DNA from: Nemertoderma westbladi
Taxonomy: Eukaryota > Xenacoelomorpha > Nemertodermatida > Nemertodermatidae
Reading direction: 5' to 3'
Assembly: GCA_032718475.1 (NCBI GenBank)
Contig: JAUCBJ010008197.1
Span: forward strand, 1 to 64,000
DNA: 64,000 nt
In this document: positions 22,734 through 33,350 of the stretch, in pieces
Layout of the letters: every line of letters starts with the position of its first letter
Numbering within the stretch: the stretch's first letter is position 1
Notes under the pieces: generated by a model
Told to the model about the DNA's origin: nothing
The model's input: the letters and a program-made list of their open reading frames with translations, nothing else
Databases searched by the model: none
Program-made: the position numbers and the translations under genes

Positions 22734-22819
22734 TGAAGGCTGCTGCAAAGAGCATTAAGACCAATCGTGCCAGTGGAGTAGATGGTGTTCCCCCTGAGGT
22801 CTTTAAAATACCTGAGTGT
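22734..22819 (+). mobile_element. LINE-B internal fragment, plus strand
   Basis: This repeats 47486-47571, the start of the RT domain (SIKTNRASGVDGVPPEVFKI). It is joined directly to an inverted LINE-B tail on one side and to a minus-strand LINE-A endonuclease on the other. Confidence 0.85.
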
Positions 22820-23103
22820 AAAATACCTCAGTTCTTCATAAAACGTGACTGCTTGTTCTGGCTCTGAGGCATTGGTTGGACTGTAGCAACATATAACTGT
22901 TGCCTTGGGATTCCCATCAAATGTTGCGATCATAACCCTGGAATTTATAGATTCGATGTTGTTTAGGGTCTTAAGTGCAAATGGGCTTAGCAGAATTCCT
23001 ACTCCACCAATTGATGCATTGGCCGAGTTTCTTACTGCTGAGCTTGTTACTAACGTCCATCCATTTCCAATGTCATTGTACTTCATGGCAGTGTTGTGTA
23101 GCA
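22820..23103 (-). pseudogene. LINE-A endonuclease fragment
   Basis: The minus strand encodes a piece of an APE-type endonuclease: WTLVTSSAVRNSANASIGGVG followed by ATFDGNPKATVICCYSPTNA, as in the middle of LINE endonucleases. The catalytic GDFN and SDH motifs are absent. The order is wrong: on the minus strand this piece follows the RT C-terminus instead of preceding it, so the locus is rearranged. Confidence 0.75.
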
Positions 23104-24737
23104 ACCATCAATTCGTTGTTCAAGTGATTTAGTCAGTGTCCAGGTCCCACCCCCGTATAAAAATACACTTTCCACTGTGGCTCGAAAGAACTTAGTCTTC
23201 AGGTGCCTGGAGAGATCTGATTTCCAGATGGTATCCATTTTTGATAGAGCTACCCAAGCCTTTGCTTTCCTAACTTCTAGGTCCTTTTTGCTACTCTCTA
23301 TCCATGATCCAAGGTACTGGAAGTCATCGACCTTCCTTAGTTGATTATTATCAATGGTTGTCAAGTTTCCATCAACATTAAAGGTCATGAATTCGGTCTT
23401 GGTAGCATTTATATGCAATCCAACCTCCTTAGCAGCCCTCTCCACTTTATTTAGTAGAAGCTGTGCATCTGCTAGCGTATTAGAGAGCAGGGCGATGTCA
23501 TCCGCAAAGTCGGTGTCTGTGACTGTAGTTGCCGGATATCTACTACTTCTGCGTTCTTGAAGTGTGAATCCCAGATCTTCACACTTTGTGGCCGTCCTCA
23601 TTGCGTAATCCAGCACAATTACAAATAGTAATGGTGCTAATGTGTCACCTTGCAGTACGCCAGCCAGGATTGAGAAAAACTCAGTTTCACCATCTGGTGA
23701 GAGTACCTGCGCTTCTGTGTCACAATATAGCAATCCAATGCCAGCAACAATTACTTCTGGTATTCCATAAGCTCTTAGGATTTCAAGCATTTTACCTCTA
23801 TGGATGGAGTTGAATGCCTTCTTGAAGTCCACAAAAGTCATGACTGCGGGGAGATTCTTTGACTTAATTCCTTCAATCAGTCTCCGTAGTGCAAGTATCT
23901 GAGCTATTGTTGATCTACTTGGTCGAAATCCGTTTTGGCTCTTACTCAGTAGTTTCTCTATGTGAGGCCTAATCCTATATAGAATCATTTTATTGTATAT
24001 TTTGGCAGCTACCACAAGCAGACAGATCCCACGATAGTTTGTTGGTATGCCGAGGTCTCCTTTCTTGGGGAGAGGCTTTAGTTGACCTTTAGTCCAAATT
24101 GGTGGTGGCTTTTCCCCTTTTAACATCCGGTTGCAAACATTCAATAATGGTCTATTTAGCACTCCGGTTTTCCATACCTCCGCTGGGATTTTATCTAATC
24201 CACTCGCTTTATTATTGGACATGCTTTTAATGCTTCTTTGGAGTTCGGCAGGTGTGAAGTCCCCTTGTTTCTATAGGTAGTGTCTTGTCATATATTTTCC
24301 TTGTAGGGCTGACCTCGATGTTTGGTGGCTGCCCAAGCAAGTTGCTGAAGTAATTTTTCCACTTCCCAACACGTTCTTCAGGACTATCGGCTTTGAGGCG
24401 CCCCTTTGCACAACTTTTCCGACCAGATACCTCATTTACAGTTTGCCAGGTGAGTCTTGATTGTTGCTGTATGTGAGCAGTTGTAATTGCTTCAGTTTTA
24501 TCCTGTATGTACTTTTCCTGGCTGATGTTGTAGGCCAATTTAAGATCGTCCTTAGCTTTCTCAACCTTGTTAATGTTTTCGGTTGTTGGTTGTTCGGTTT
24601 TAACTTTGTAGGCTATCTTAAGATCTTCTCTCTTACAAGTAACCTCAGAGTTTTGCCATGGCACATACTGTTTTCGTTTAGGTTTCTGGGGGATATGCCT
24701 CTTAGCTGATTCCTTGTGGGCTGTTATTATATTCTGG
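23104..24737 (-). pseudogene. LINE-A ORF2: linker and reverse transcriptase
   Basis: The longest LINE-A copy in the window. The linker starts near 24733 (KRHIPQKPKRKQYVPWQNSE). A frameshift near 24222-24240 separates it from RT. RT motifs are NNKASGLDKIPAEVWK, LKPLPKKGDLGIPTNYRGI, NGFRPSRSTIAQILALRRLI, TFVDFKKAFNS with the first catalytic Asp, GVLQGDTLAPLLFVIVLDY, FADDIALLS with the Asp pair, and HINATKTEFM. The protein stops shortly after LEQRIDGCYT where it is joined to the displaced endonuclease piece. LINE RT copies its own RNA at the target site. The clade is not certain; the RTE-like or Jockey-superfamily groups are candidates. It is inactive here. Confidence 0.88.
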
Positions 24738-25659
24738 ATGTCCTTAGATCATCATAATGATGATGGGGTGATGATAACTCCACCTACTGGCTCCAGAAGT
24801 CGAGGAAATCCTGCCAAGTACCTAACTGATCTAGACTTTGCTGATGACTTAGGTGTATTCTCAGAATCATTAGAGGGAGCCCAGCGGCTCCTCAGCTCAT
24901 TAGAACATGCTGCTTCTAGTGTTGGTCTTTTTATTAACTCCAGAAAGACCAAAATTCTGACAGTTAACTTTGAAAGTTCTCAGCAAGTCTCTGATCGGAT
25001 GAGCATAAGCTCAAAGGATGGTATGCTTGAGCATGTGGACGACTTCTGTTACCTGGGATCATGGATCCGGAAGTCAGGCGAGGACCTTCGAATACGTAAG
25101 GGAAAGGCATGGGCAGCCTTGAATAGGCTTTCCAGGATTTGGAAGTCACCTAGAATTAATCGGAAACTTAAGGTCCGATTATTTAGAGCAGCAGTAGTTC
25201 CAGTACTCCTCTACGGGAGTCCATGCTGGGCTCTAACTGCTGAGGACACCAAATCTCTGGATGGCACATTCACAAGAATGCTACGCCGGGTACATTGTGT
25301 CAAGTACAATGCACACATCTCCAACCAGACACTATATAACATTGGAGGTGTCTCATTGGTTCCCCCAAGCTTGACCCTAGAACAAAATTGCCTCTGCTTT
25401 GCAGGACATTGCTTTCGCCGTGAGGACCAGCCAGTGCATAATCTTGTACTTTGGCAGCCTCATGGAGTGAATAAGCATGGTGGACAGCCCATGACTTTCT
25501 TGAGACGCATCTTAAAGGACACTGGCCTTAAAGATGCGGATGATCTAGCAAATGTCATGGGTGATAGGGAGTTGTGGCGGTGCAATTTTGTTGACAAGCC
25601 GGCACAGCATTCTTAAAAATGCAGCTGCAATGCAGCATGCCGATCCTAGTAGTAGTAGC
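24738..25659 (+). pseudogene. LINE-B 3' part (copy 2)
   Basis: The frame encodes the end of RT and the C-terminal region: DLDFADDLGVFSES, VGLFINSRKTKILTVNFESS, VDDFCYLGSWIRKSGEDLRI, LLYGSPCWALTAEDTKSLDG and the tail LCFAGHCFRREDQPVHNLVL. It stops at 25616, and the element ends in CCGATCCTAGTAGTAGTAG. Upstream RT motifs and the endonuclease are missing. Its left edge is joined head-to-head to minus-strand LINE-A at 24737, a junction that recurs at 37985. Members of this family in the window end in a TAG trinucleotide repeat. Confidence 0.88.
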
Positions 25660-25701
25660 AGCCTGGGTCTACTCGAATTATCCTTAGTCCTGGCTCGACT
25701 C

Positions 25702-25845
25702 ACTACTACTAGGATCGGCATGCTGCATTGCAGCTGCATTTTTAAGAATGCTGTGTCGGCTTATCGACAAAATTGCACCGCCACAACTCCCTATCACCCA
25801 TGACATTTGCTAGATCATCCGCATCTTCAAGGCCAGTGTCCTTTG
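25702..25845 (-). mobile_element. Inverted LINE-B 3' tail
   Basis: The reverse complement of the last roughly 145 bases of LINE-B, starting with CTACTACTAGGATCGGCATG. It faces copy 2 tail-to-tail across a 42-base linker and is cut at 25845 (CCTTT/GTAAAAGC). Confidence 0.88.
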
Positions 25846-26227
25846 TAAAAGCTTTTGCGGACATAACAAGTCATTTTTCCGCAATGCGCAGAATACTCTA
25901 AAATAGCCCTAAATTTATCCAACTACGCGACGGGAAGGAATTGGAGCTGGTGTGACGAAATCTATCAGCTGATTCTTTGTGGACATGGAATTTTTCTTTC
26001 AGAGCAATCCAATCCCAATCCAATCCAATTCCAATCAGAGCAATTTTCCCTTTATGTCTGACAGAGGCCTATGGAAACCCGCGCAATGCATTACGGTCTT
26101 TGTTTACTATTTTTCTGAGCATCAGAACCGGCTCGGAATCTTCTGTGCTTCTGTGTAGAAGTTTCAGACTTTGGCCGGAACATCAGATGGCCTTGATTAT
26201 AAGAACGTAAAACTATTAACATTTCAT
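25846..26227. other. Unassigned segment before the BEL-2 5' region
   Basis: No coding frame. It is shared with 49240-49620, except that 26000-26035 holds short CCAATCCAAT-type repeats where the other copy reads GTTCTGCCCCATTCAGCCAA. It may be part of the BEL-2 LTR, but no partner LTR is present to prove that. Confidence 0.45.
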
Positions 26228-28550
26228 ACAACATTTCATCTCACTGGACACTCATTGTAACACTTGTCATTTCTCATTTACTTAACTGACTGCATGTTGC
26301 TAAATCACCGCATTATTTTACTTCTGTTATTAATTGTTGTTATATTACTGTAATGGATATTATTGTTATATTTGGAGAATACCGATAAATAATCATAAAA
26401 CCCCCAATCTTCTTGATTACTGAAGGTAAGAGGAACAGGTTTACTGGTAGCAACTGCGACTTAAATTATAGTGGTTTTTGTGTGAATTAAATGCTATTTC
26501 ATAATCCTTACGTGTGTCAGTTGCGATCCTCCTTATATATGATCAAATTCAGTGACGGTCGGCAGATCAGTGTGAAGTAGTGTGAAGGTTAATAAAGCAT
26601 CTCCTAAAGAATGCGCTATTTACAAAACTCTGTGGACATCTAGTTGTGATTAGTATAAGTCATAACTCTGTTTTTATACTTAAAGCGCCACGTCCTAAAG
26701 GAACTGTTAATATTTCCTCAAAAGTAAATATATTGTCAGAGATTATATAGTAACGATCAATCGAATAATACAGTAGGTCTACACTGCAATAACTCTCAAG
26801 GAATCCGAATCCAGTCTCCCAAAACCGTGGGTGATAGGTCGCGCACGGACTGGCTTCGGCTGATATAACTTCAGTACACTAGGTAATTGATATAGGCTAA
26901 AGTCGATTTCTAAACAAGAGGACAACTAAAATTGGCAGGTTAAACTGCTAAAGGTCTAAAAGCGCGAACATTAATAGTTTTCATTCTTTATTGCGCCGTA
27001 GGCAATAAAGTCGAATGTACCTGTCGGACGGTAAACTGTAGGCCTAACTGCCCAACCACCCGAACCGGTACTTACAGGTACAACAGTATTATTTCGATTG
27101 TGATATTGTATATTAGTAGGCTGTTTAAGAGAGTAGGGACTGTACACCCCTTATTTCTTTTAGAGCTTATTTATTTCTGTCAGTTTTATTTATCTGTAAG
27201 TGTAATATTGAGCAGAAGGCGTATAAGCCTGCTCAGATTGTATAAATAATTTGTAGGCCGGATTGTTGTCTAACTGTTGTTAGGTCTGAGGCGATTGCAG
27301 TGTGTGTAGTGTCTGTCCGATAAAGTGCTAGTTAGGGAGGTGGGGGCATCCAGTGCTGTAAGGGAAATCCCCCCCCGAAAGAATAAGTTGTACTACACGG
27401 TTAGAACGCCTACTAACTAACCATTTCGGAGTCTGCATATACTGTAGTTTATTTAGGCTTGACAGTAGTCTGCCAGCATTTGGTCTGTGTTTTGTTTGTA
27501 TAGTCTGCACGGGTAGCGTAATATTTATTATTCAGAGTCTATGCGAGTATTCGCAACCTCCAACTCCCCAAGTTTATTCCTACAGTAATTGTGCTTGTTA
27601 TACATACCGTTATAGTTAAATTAACCCCGGTACTACATCAGGGCTGCTTGGCATAGGTAAAGACTGGTGAATTTGTGCTCCGGTCACTCCAGCAGATACC
27701 GTGGTTCTTTTGGCTGTTCAAGTATATTTAACTGCTGGTTATTTGTTTTATAAGTACTTGTACCTAATTTAGGGTTTAGAGTACAGTGCTTTCTGAAAGT
27801 AATTTAGTGTATAGGCAGTATATTTGTATTGTAACGTGGTTAATAGGCACGTTAGCTCTGGTTGGCTTCGGTAATTAACCTCTAGGTTCCTACAAATTGT
27901 ACGTGTAACTTTTATTGTTTATTTAGAGATTGTAATCTCAACCTGTTATAATTGTAAGTAATTTGTAGTGATAAGTAACTTAGTAAAGTAGAATTATCAG
28001 TATTAGTGTCTAACAAGTAGCACTCCACTGAGAGCATTCAGCTTTTGTGTAGTGACTCCTTATCCAGAAATAATAACATTTATTTCAAATATTGTCAAAA
28101 CCCATTGTACGGGTATATATATATATTTATAAATCAACTCAAACAGATTTATAAAATAGTAGGCCTATTATACATCAATTAGGTCTTAATATCAGTTGAA
28201 CTACTACTTAATATCAGTAACAAAGTAAAGGGAAGTAACCCTAAAATTCAGAAATTCAGTTATTATTAAATAATTGACATTACCGGTATTTACGGTAGGC
28301 TTATTATATTTATTTATATAAATTTAGGCTGAAATTATATACCAGTATTCTGTGACTGATCCTAGTCTGTAAATACTTATATATATACTATAAGCGTATA
28401 CCGGTATTTTAATATTATATATATATATCACGTTACACTGAGTAACGGTATCGGTAATTAATTACTAGGCTTACAGTTGATACTGAATTCCTAGACTTGC
28501 TTTAACTGTCATATAGTAGTAGGCATTCAACTGTAAACCTAAAATCAATC
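26228..28550 (+). mobile_element. BEL-2 5' noncoding region (LTR and leader, bounds unknown)
   Basis: About 2.3 kb without coding frames, lying upstream of the BEL-2 gag on the same strand. It is repeated at 49610-52134. The first 740 bases have a diverged relative at 150-910. It contains a C-run near 27368 and several TA-rich stretches. I infer the LTR plus leader of BEL-2; with no 3' LTR in the window, its ends cannot be set. Confidence 0.55.
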
Positions 28551-31427
28551 ATGGCTGACACAAAGCAAACACTGTCAGATAGTCTCCTAGAAAGAACAAT
28601 CTGTGACCCAGACAAGAGTATCGAACATCTGAGTCCAAAGTCCAAGTCTCCTCCTACTGTAAGAAAGGTCATCCCTACAGTAGTAGTATCAGACCCTAGG
28701 CTAGTAAAGCACCATAGGTCTATTATAGGCACTAGGGCTCAAGTTAAGCAGGACCAAGAGGCAGCTGTTAAACAGCAGCAGCACCCGAACCGAGAACTTA
28801 TTTCTCAACGCCACAATAACTCTAGTAGTTCAGACACTGAAGAGTTGACGCCCGAGATCGGAGCAAGGATGGCAGAAGCGGTTTATCCAGATCCACTTCT
28901 AATTCTTCCTGGGGCCGTACTCACTAGAGTATTGATCGCGGTGGAGGAACATCAAGTCGATTGGGCGAGAAATAAGCGATCGACCAGGGACAGTTATGCG
29001 GGATACACGATGGAGGAACTGAGGTCTATTGTCGAGACGCAATGGAACTTCCCCGGACCCGGACTCCCGTTTAACTTATCGGAAGCTGCCTGGGAGGACT
29101 TATACAGGATGGGAATAGTAAGGGACACCCGAGATCCAGCTGTATGGAAGAGGTCGGCAGCAGGATATGTCCAGGGATTCTTTAGCTCTTTGGAGCAATT
29201 AGAAGAACATTTATTTCAACAACGCCAAGGACCTCAAGAGCAGGGAGAGCTGCTTTATCAAGTGTGAGAACGAATCTTACGAATCAGATTAATACTTTCA
29301 GCCTTTGAGGAAGCCTCGAAGAGAAGCCAAGACACGTCGTTGCAAGTGGCCGTAAAGACTTGGTTTCAACGGGTGAGTCTTAAAGTCCAGGGAACGACAC
29401 AATGGAATGTTCAGCTAACTGAGCGCATGACACACGGAGAATCAACAGACGCTACCTTTTCTCAGGTGGAAGGCGAAGCTACATCCGAGAAACCTCAGAA
29501 GAAGGATGCTATTGACATCTATCTGTCGGACTATCAACGATTTATAGGTGATAAAGAGCTAAGGAGACGGCTAGCTGGACTTCACCCTAATAGTGAGGGA
29601 GCCAAATTTGTGTTGGACTCGTTAGATGCGGAAATGTTAGCCACGGAGCAGGCTAAATTTGATGAAAGCATCCTCATAGCAATGGACCAAGAAGAACAAT
29701 TAAGGAAACGACAAATAGAAGACCGGAAGTTGGCAGCAGCGACAGAAGCTGAAAGAAAGGCATCTGAAGCGACTACACAACTAGAGCTGGAGAACCTTCA
29801 GGCGAAACAAGATTACTTAAATAAACAAAGAACAGCTACTCAGATGCAACTACTGAGTCGATCTACTCCCAGAAGACAGGGATTTACCTCCTCCAATGAG
29901 GGTGATACAATAGATCCTGAAGGAAGAGGTAATAAATCTCGTTCAAGCGGACGTAGAAAAATGCCATACCGTCAGAAGTTACCTAATTTACCTCCTGCGG
30001 TAAGAAGACAACTAGCTAGTGTAGACTTAAGTAATCCTGAGCCTACAGACCAAATTATTAGAGTAGACAGACTCCCTACTATAGTAGACGAGCCCGAAAT
30101 AATTAGGCCTGTCATTGAAGCCACTCCTGGGATAGAGACCCCCGTACTTCAACAACCTAACTCTAAATTCCCTTTGCACAGTACTAAACTACCTGTGCCC
30201 AGTAGACAAGCCCCGGAACCACATCCAGTCCTGGACGCCGAGCAAGACATAAATGACTTGTCTCCCATCGTCCCCACGCGTCACCCCACTACCATGTTGG
30301 CAGCTCCCGCTTCAGCGGTTGAGTGGGTGGACGAGGGACGGCGGGGGATGAATCGGCTGCTCGGGCAGCTGGAAGACCATAAACAAAGGTCTTCACAGCA
30401 GGTCCGAGAATTGGAAGGGACTGTTCAGCAGTTAAAGGGAACAGTGAGTGAGAGTAGGTTAGAGTTGCAAGAAGTACAACAAAGTATCGCTTTAGAGCGC
30501 GATAAATTAGTAAATATACAAATGGGTATACCACCACCCCCTGTAACAATGTGTCAACCCATTAGGTCTGAAGTATTTCATGCGCAAGGTGTGGAGTCTA
30601 CACGCATCTATACTGCTAGTGAAGTCGAAACTCCTATAGTCAACCCTATTAAGGGTAATTATAAACCTGTTGATAATGATATCCCATACAGATCTGATCA
30701 TTATCCGAGAAATTTATATACCGATAACTCGAGATTAAATAATACGATGGCTCAAGAAAGTTTTACACGTCAAATGGCTAGAACTGAAGCCCGTCAAGCG
30801 GTAAAGGTAGGAGAGGTCGTCAAGTTCAATGGAGATGAGATGAAATGGTTACCTTTTAATGAATATTATAAAGATAACATACAGAACTCTGTACTATCCA
30901 ATGGAGAGAAACTTAGATTCCTCATCGAGTGCCTAGAAGGACCTCCCAAGTTAATGGCGTTAAAGTTTATTGGACATTCAGACGGATTAAGACAAGTTTG
31001 GGATACACTAAACATCAGGTATAGTAATAGGACTAACATAGCTAGGTATTTATATGCGAAATTAGTAGCGCCCAGAAAGTTTCTTAGCAGCGGGATTATA
31101 GAGTTTTCCGATGAGATTCAGGAGATCTGTAGACAGCTAGATTGGTTAGGTAAGTCTCAAGAATACCAGAGTTCTATGGTTGTTGGAGTAGGTACGCATT
31201 GGGACAAAAAGGTTCTCTATATGATGGACCAGCAACAAAGAGACCCTACCATGGCTGATCTCATGTCATTCTTAAATGGAGAGGTAAGATTACAGCTCCT
31301 AAAGCAGTCCAGAGAGAAGACACCGGAAAGTAAGGTGAGTGAAAAACCCGTTTCTAGGAGAAAGGTAACACCAGTGTGTTATACGGGACGATGGCGAAAG
31401 CCAAACCTCATACGAGGAGAACAGCGG
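28551..31427 (+). pseudogene. BEL-2 gag, interrupted by TGA and by Gypsy-B
   Basis: The ATG at 28551 opens a 238-codon frame of unrecognised sequence, rich in polar residues, which ends in TGA at 29265-29267. The same frame is open again right after the stop and runs through 29268-31427. The downstream part has a charged, Gln/Glu-rich coiled-coil region (LEGTVQQLKGTVSESRLELQ near 30410) and then a capsid-like domain resembling the DUF1759 family of BEL/Pao Gag: VVKFNGDEMKWLPFNEYYKD, LIECLEGPPKLMALKFIGHS. Coding is cut at 31427 by Gypsy-B. The zinc knuckles resume at 36566 in a frame shifted by one base. The TGA could be a mutation or a readthrough site. Confidence 0.75.
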
Positions 31428-31640
31428 TGTAAGTATCTATATTGATACTGCTGAAAACAGTCACCAAATGTATCTTTGTATATTTTTATTGAACCTTTGT
31501 AATTCTGTGTTCCGTATTATAGTCAGGTACCGGTAGTTGAATATAGAACTCAAAATGTCTGCACACTACAGTACTGCAGTCAGTGTTACATATGTATATG
31601 GATCAATATCCAAGGTAGTATTAAATCAAGCTACTTTACA
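31428..31640 (-). repeat. Gypsy-B 3' LTR
   Basis: On the plus strand it starts TGTAAGTATCTATATTG and ends AGCTACTTTACA. The purine-rich stretch on the minus strand just before it (TTTTTGGAGGGTGTAC) may be the polypurine tract. Confidence 0.95.
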
Positions 31641-31934
31641 GTACACCCTCCAAAAATAAGCGGAGTGCAGTAGTTCACAAAAAATAAATGTTAATTATAG
31701 TGCACACATTATTACATGTACTACTAATACTAATATAAACTAATACTACTATATACACATAATTTTGTGTATCCTAAAGGTTACATTATGAAATTAGTAA
31801 TTATGCATTATAATACAAATATATAATTAACGTAAGTCAAAAGCACAAAAACAAATGTTAATTGATACACACAACTATTATAATTATATAAGGAGTCGAA
31901 ATTAAGTATTATTATAATACAAATATTATCTTAA

Positions 31935-33350
31935 TTAACGTTTTTCAAACACGTTTATTAGTAAATTAAATCGCACACGTTTCATGGGTTTGATTAACAC
32001 ACTTAAATTTTCCCCAGAAATACATGTGGGCTTTACTCTATCCAGAGATATGTCTTGTTCCACGTTATGACGCAATACTGTCACGGTTTTGTCAGTCATC
32101 GAAACAACCTTATAAGGCCCCATGTACAAAGGTGCAAGTGATGACCTTTTGATAGCATCTTTTATCCAGACATGCGACGAGTTTTTTAATTGGCTCGGAA
32201 TATGGTCCTTTCCAGAATGTTTCCTGATTGGTGGAGAAAAAGAATCCATTTTTCGGAACAACAAAATTAGGAATATCCAGGGAATTATTCCCTGAAGTTT
32301 CTTCAAAAAATCTTCCAGGTAAACACAACTCAGCTCCATATGTTAACTGAGCAGGAGAATATTTATGAATTCCTGTTACAGAGCGCAATCCTAACAATAC
32401 TAACGGCAGTTCATTGAACCGGCCAGATGAGTTACACTTTGCCCTTAAGGAAGCCTTTAGCTGTCTGTGGAACCTCTCTATGGCTCCATTACATGCAGGG
32501 TGATATGCAGTAGTCCGACGCCATTTTATTCCCAATTCTTTCATCAAACTACTCCACAGTCCTGACTCAAACTGTGACCCTCTATCCGTAACTATTGTTC
32601 TGGGCACACCAAATAGACTAATCCAATGGAAAAGAAATCCTTTTGCTACAGAATCTGTTGTTATATCCCTAATGGGCACCACTCTGGCCATCTAGTAAAA
32701 CGGTCAATTATTGTCAGCAAATACCGATAACCACAGGATGGTGGCAACGGACCGACTAAATCAATATGTACTGTTTCAAATCGGCCATCAGTTGGAATGC
32801 TTCCAATCGGTGTTTTCGTATGTAGTGTCGTTTTTGAAATTTGTCAATTTTGGCAATTTCGAGACCATTCTTTCACATCCTTGTTCATACTCGGCCAAAT
32901 GTATCGTTCGGCAATTAATTTCAATGATGCTCTAAATCTGGGATGGGATAAATCGTGAAATTTATGGAATAATTGCTTTTGAAATTTTTCCGGTAAATAT
33001 GGTCTCATACTTGAACAACTCTCATCACAAAAAAGTTGCATTCCGTTATATAGAACTATGCATTTCAAAGGGATAGTTGTTTGAGTGAAGAATTTTTGTA
33101 ACTTTTCATCAACCAACTGTGCCTTTGCCAACTCCACATAAGTTTCATTATCAAAGTTAATAACTGAACATGTCCTTGACAGTGCATCGGCTACAATGTT
33201 TTCTGCACCTGCTACGTGTTCTATCTGTGTGTTAAATTCCGATATATAGGATATCCAGCGAGCCTGTTGCGGTGTGGGATTTTTCATTTCTAGACACCTT
33301 AGCAGGGGTTTGTGATCCGTATAAATCGTGAGCTCCTGACTAAAAGCCAT
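31935..33350 (-). pseudogene. Gypsy-B RNase H end and integrase
   Basis: Reading on the minus strand: the RNase H tail (YTDHKPLLRCLE, ENIVADALSRT), then the integrase zinc region (HDLSHPRFRA...NCQN), where a stop at 32844-32846 replaces the second Cys of the CxxC pair. The core follows with VTDRGSQFES (second Asp) and CNGAIERFHRQLK (Glu). The C-terminal GPY-type domain is PLYMGPYKVVSMTDKTVTVL then DRVKPT. Frameshifts lie near 33345, 32690-32700 and 32110-32340. The enzyme would insert the DNA copy; this one is inactive. Confidence 0.88.

Noticed and set aside
24461-24709. 82-codon plus-strand frame (also at 37709-37957)
   Set aside because: It is the reverse complement of the LINE-A linker coding sequence and shows no independent motif.
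28551-29267. The 238-codon frame as a host gene
   Set aside because: It shares its frame with BEL-2 gag across a single TGA, is duplicated with the element, and has no recognisable host domain.
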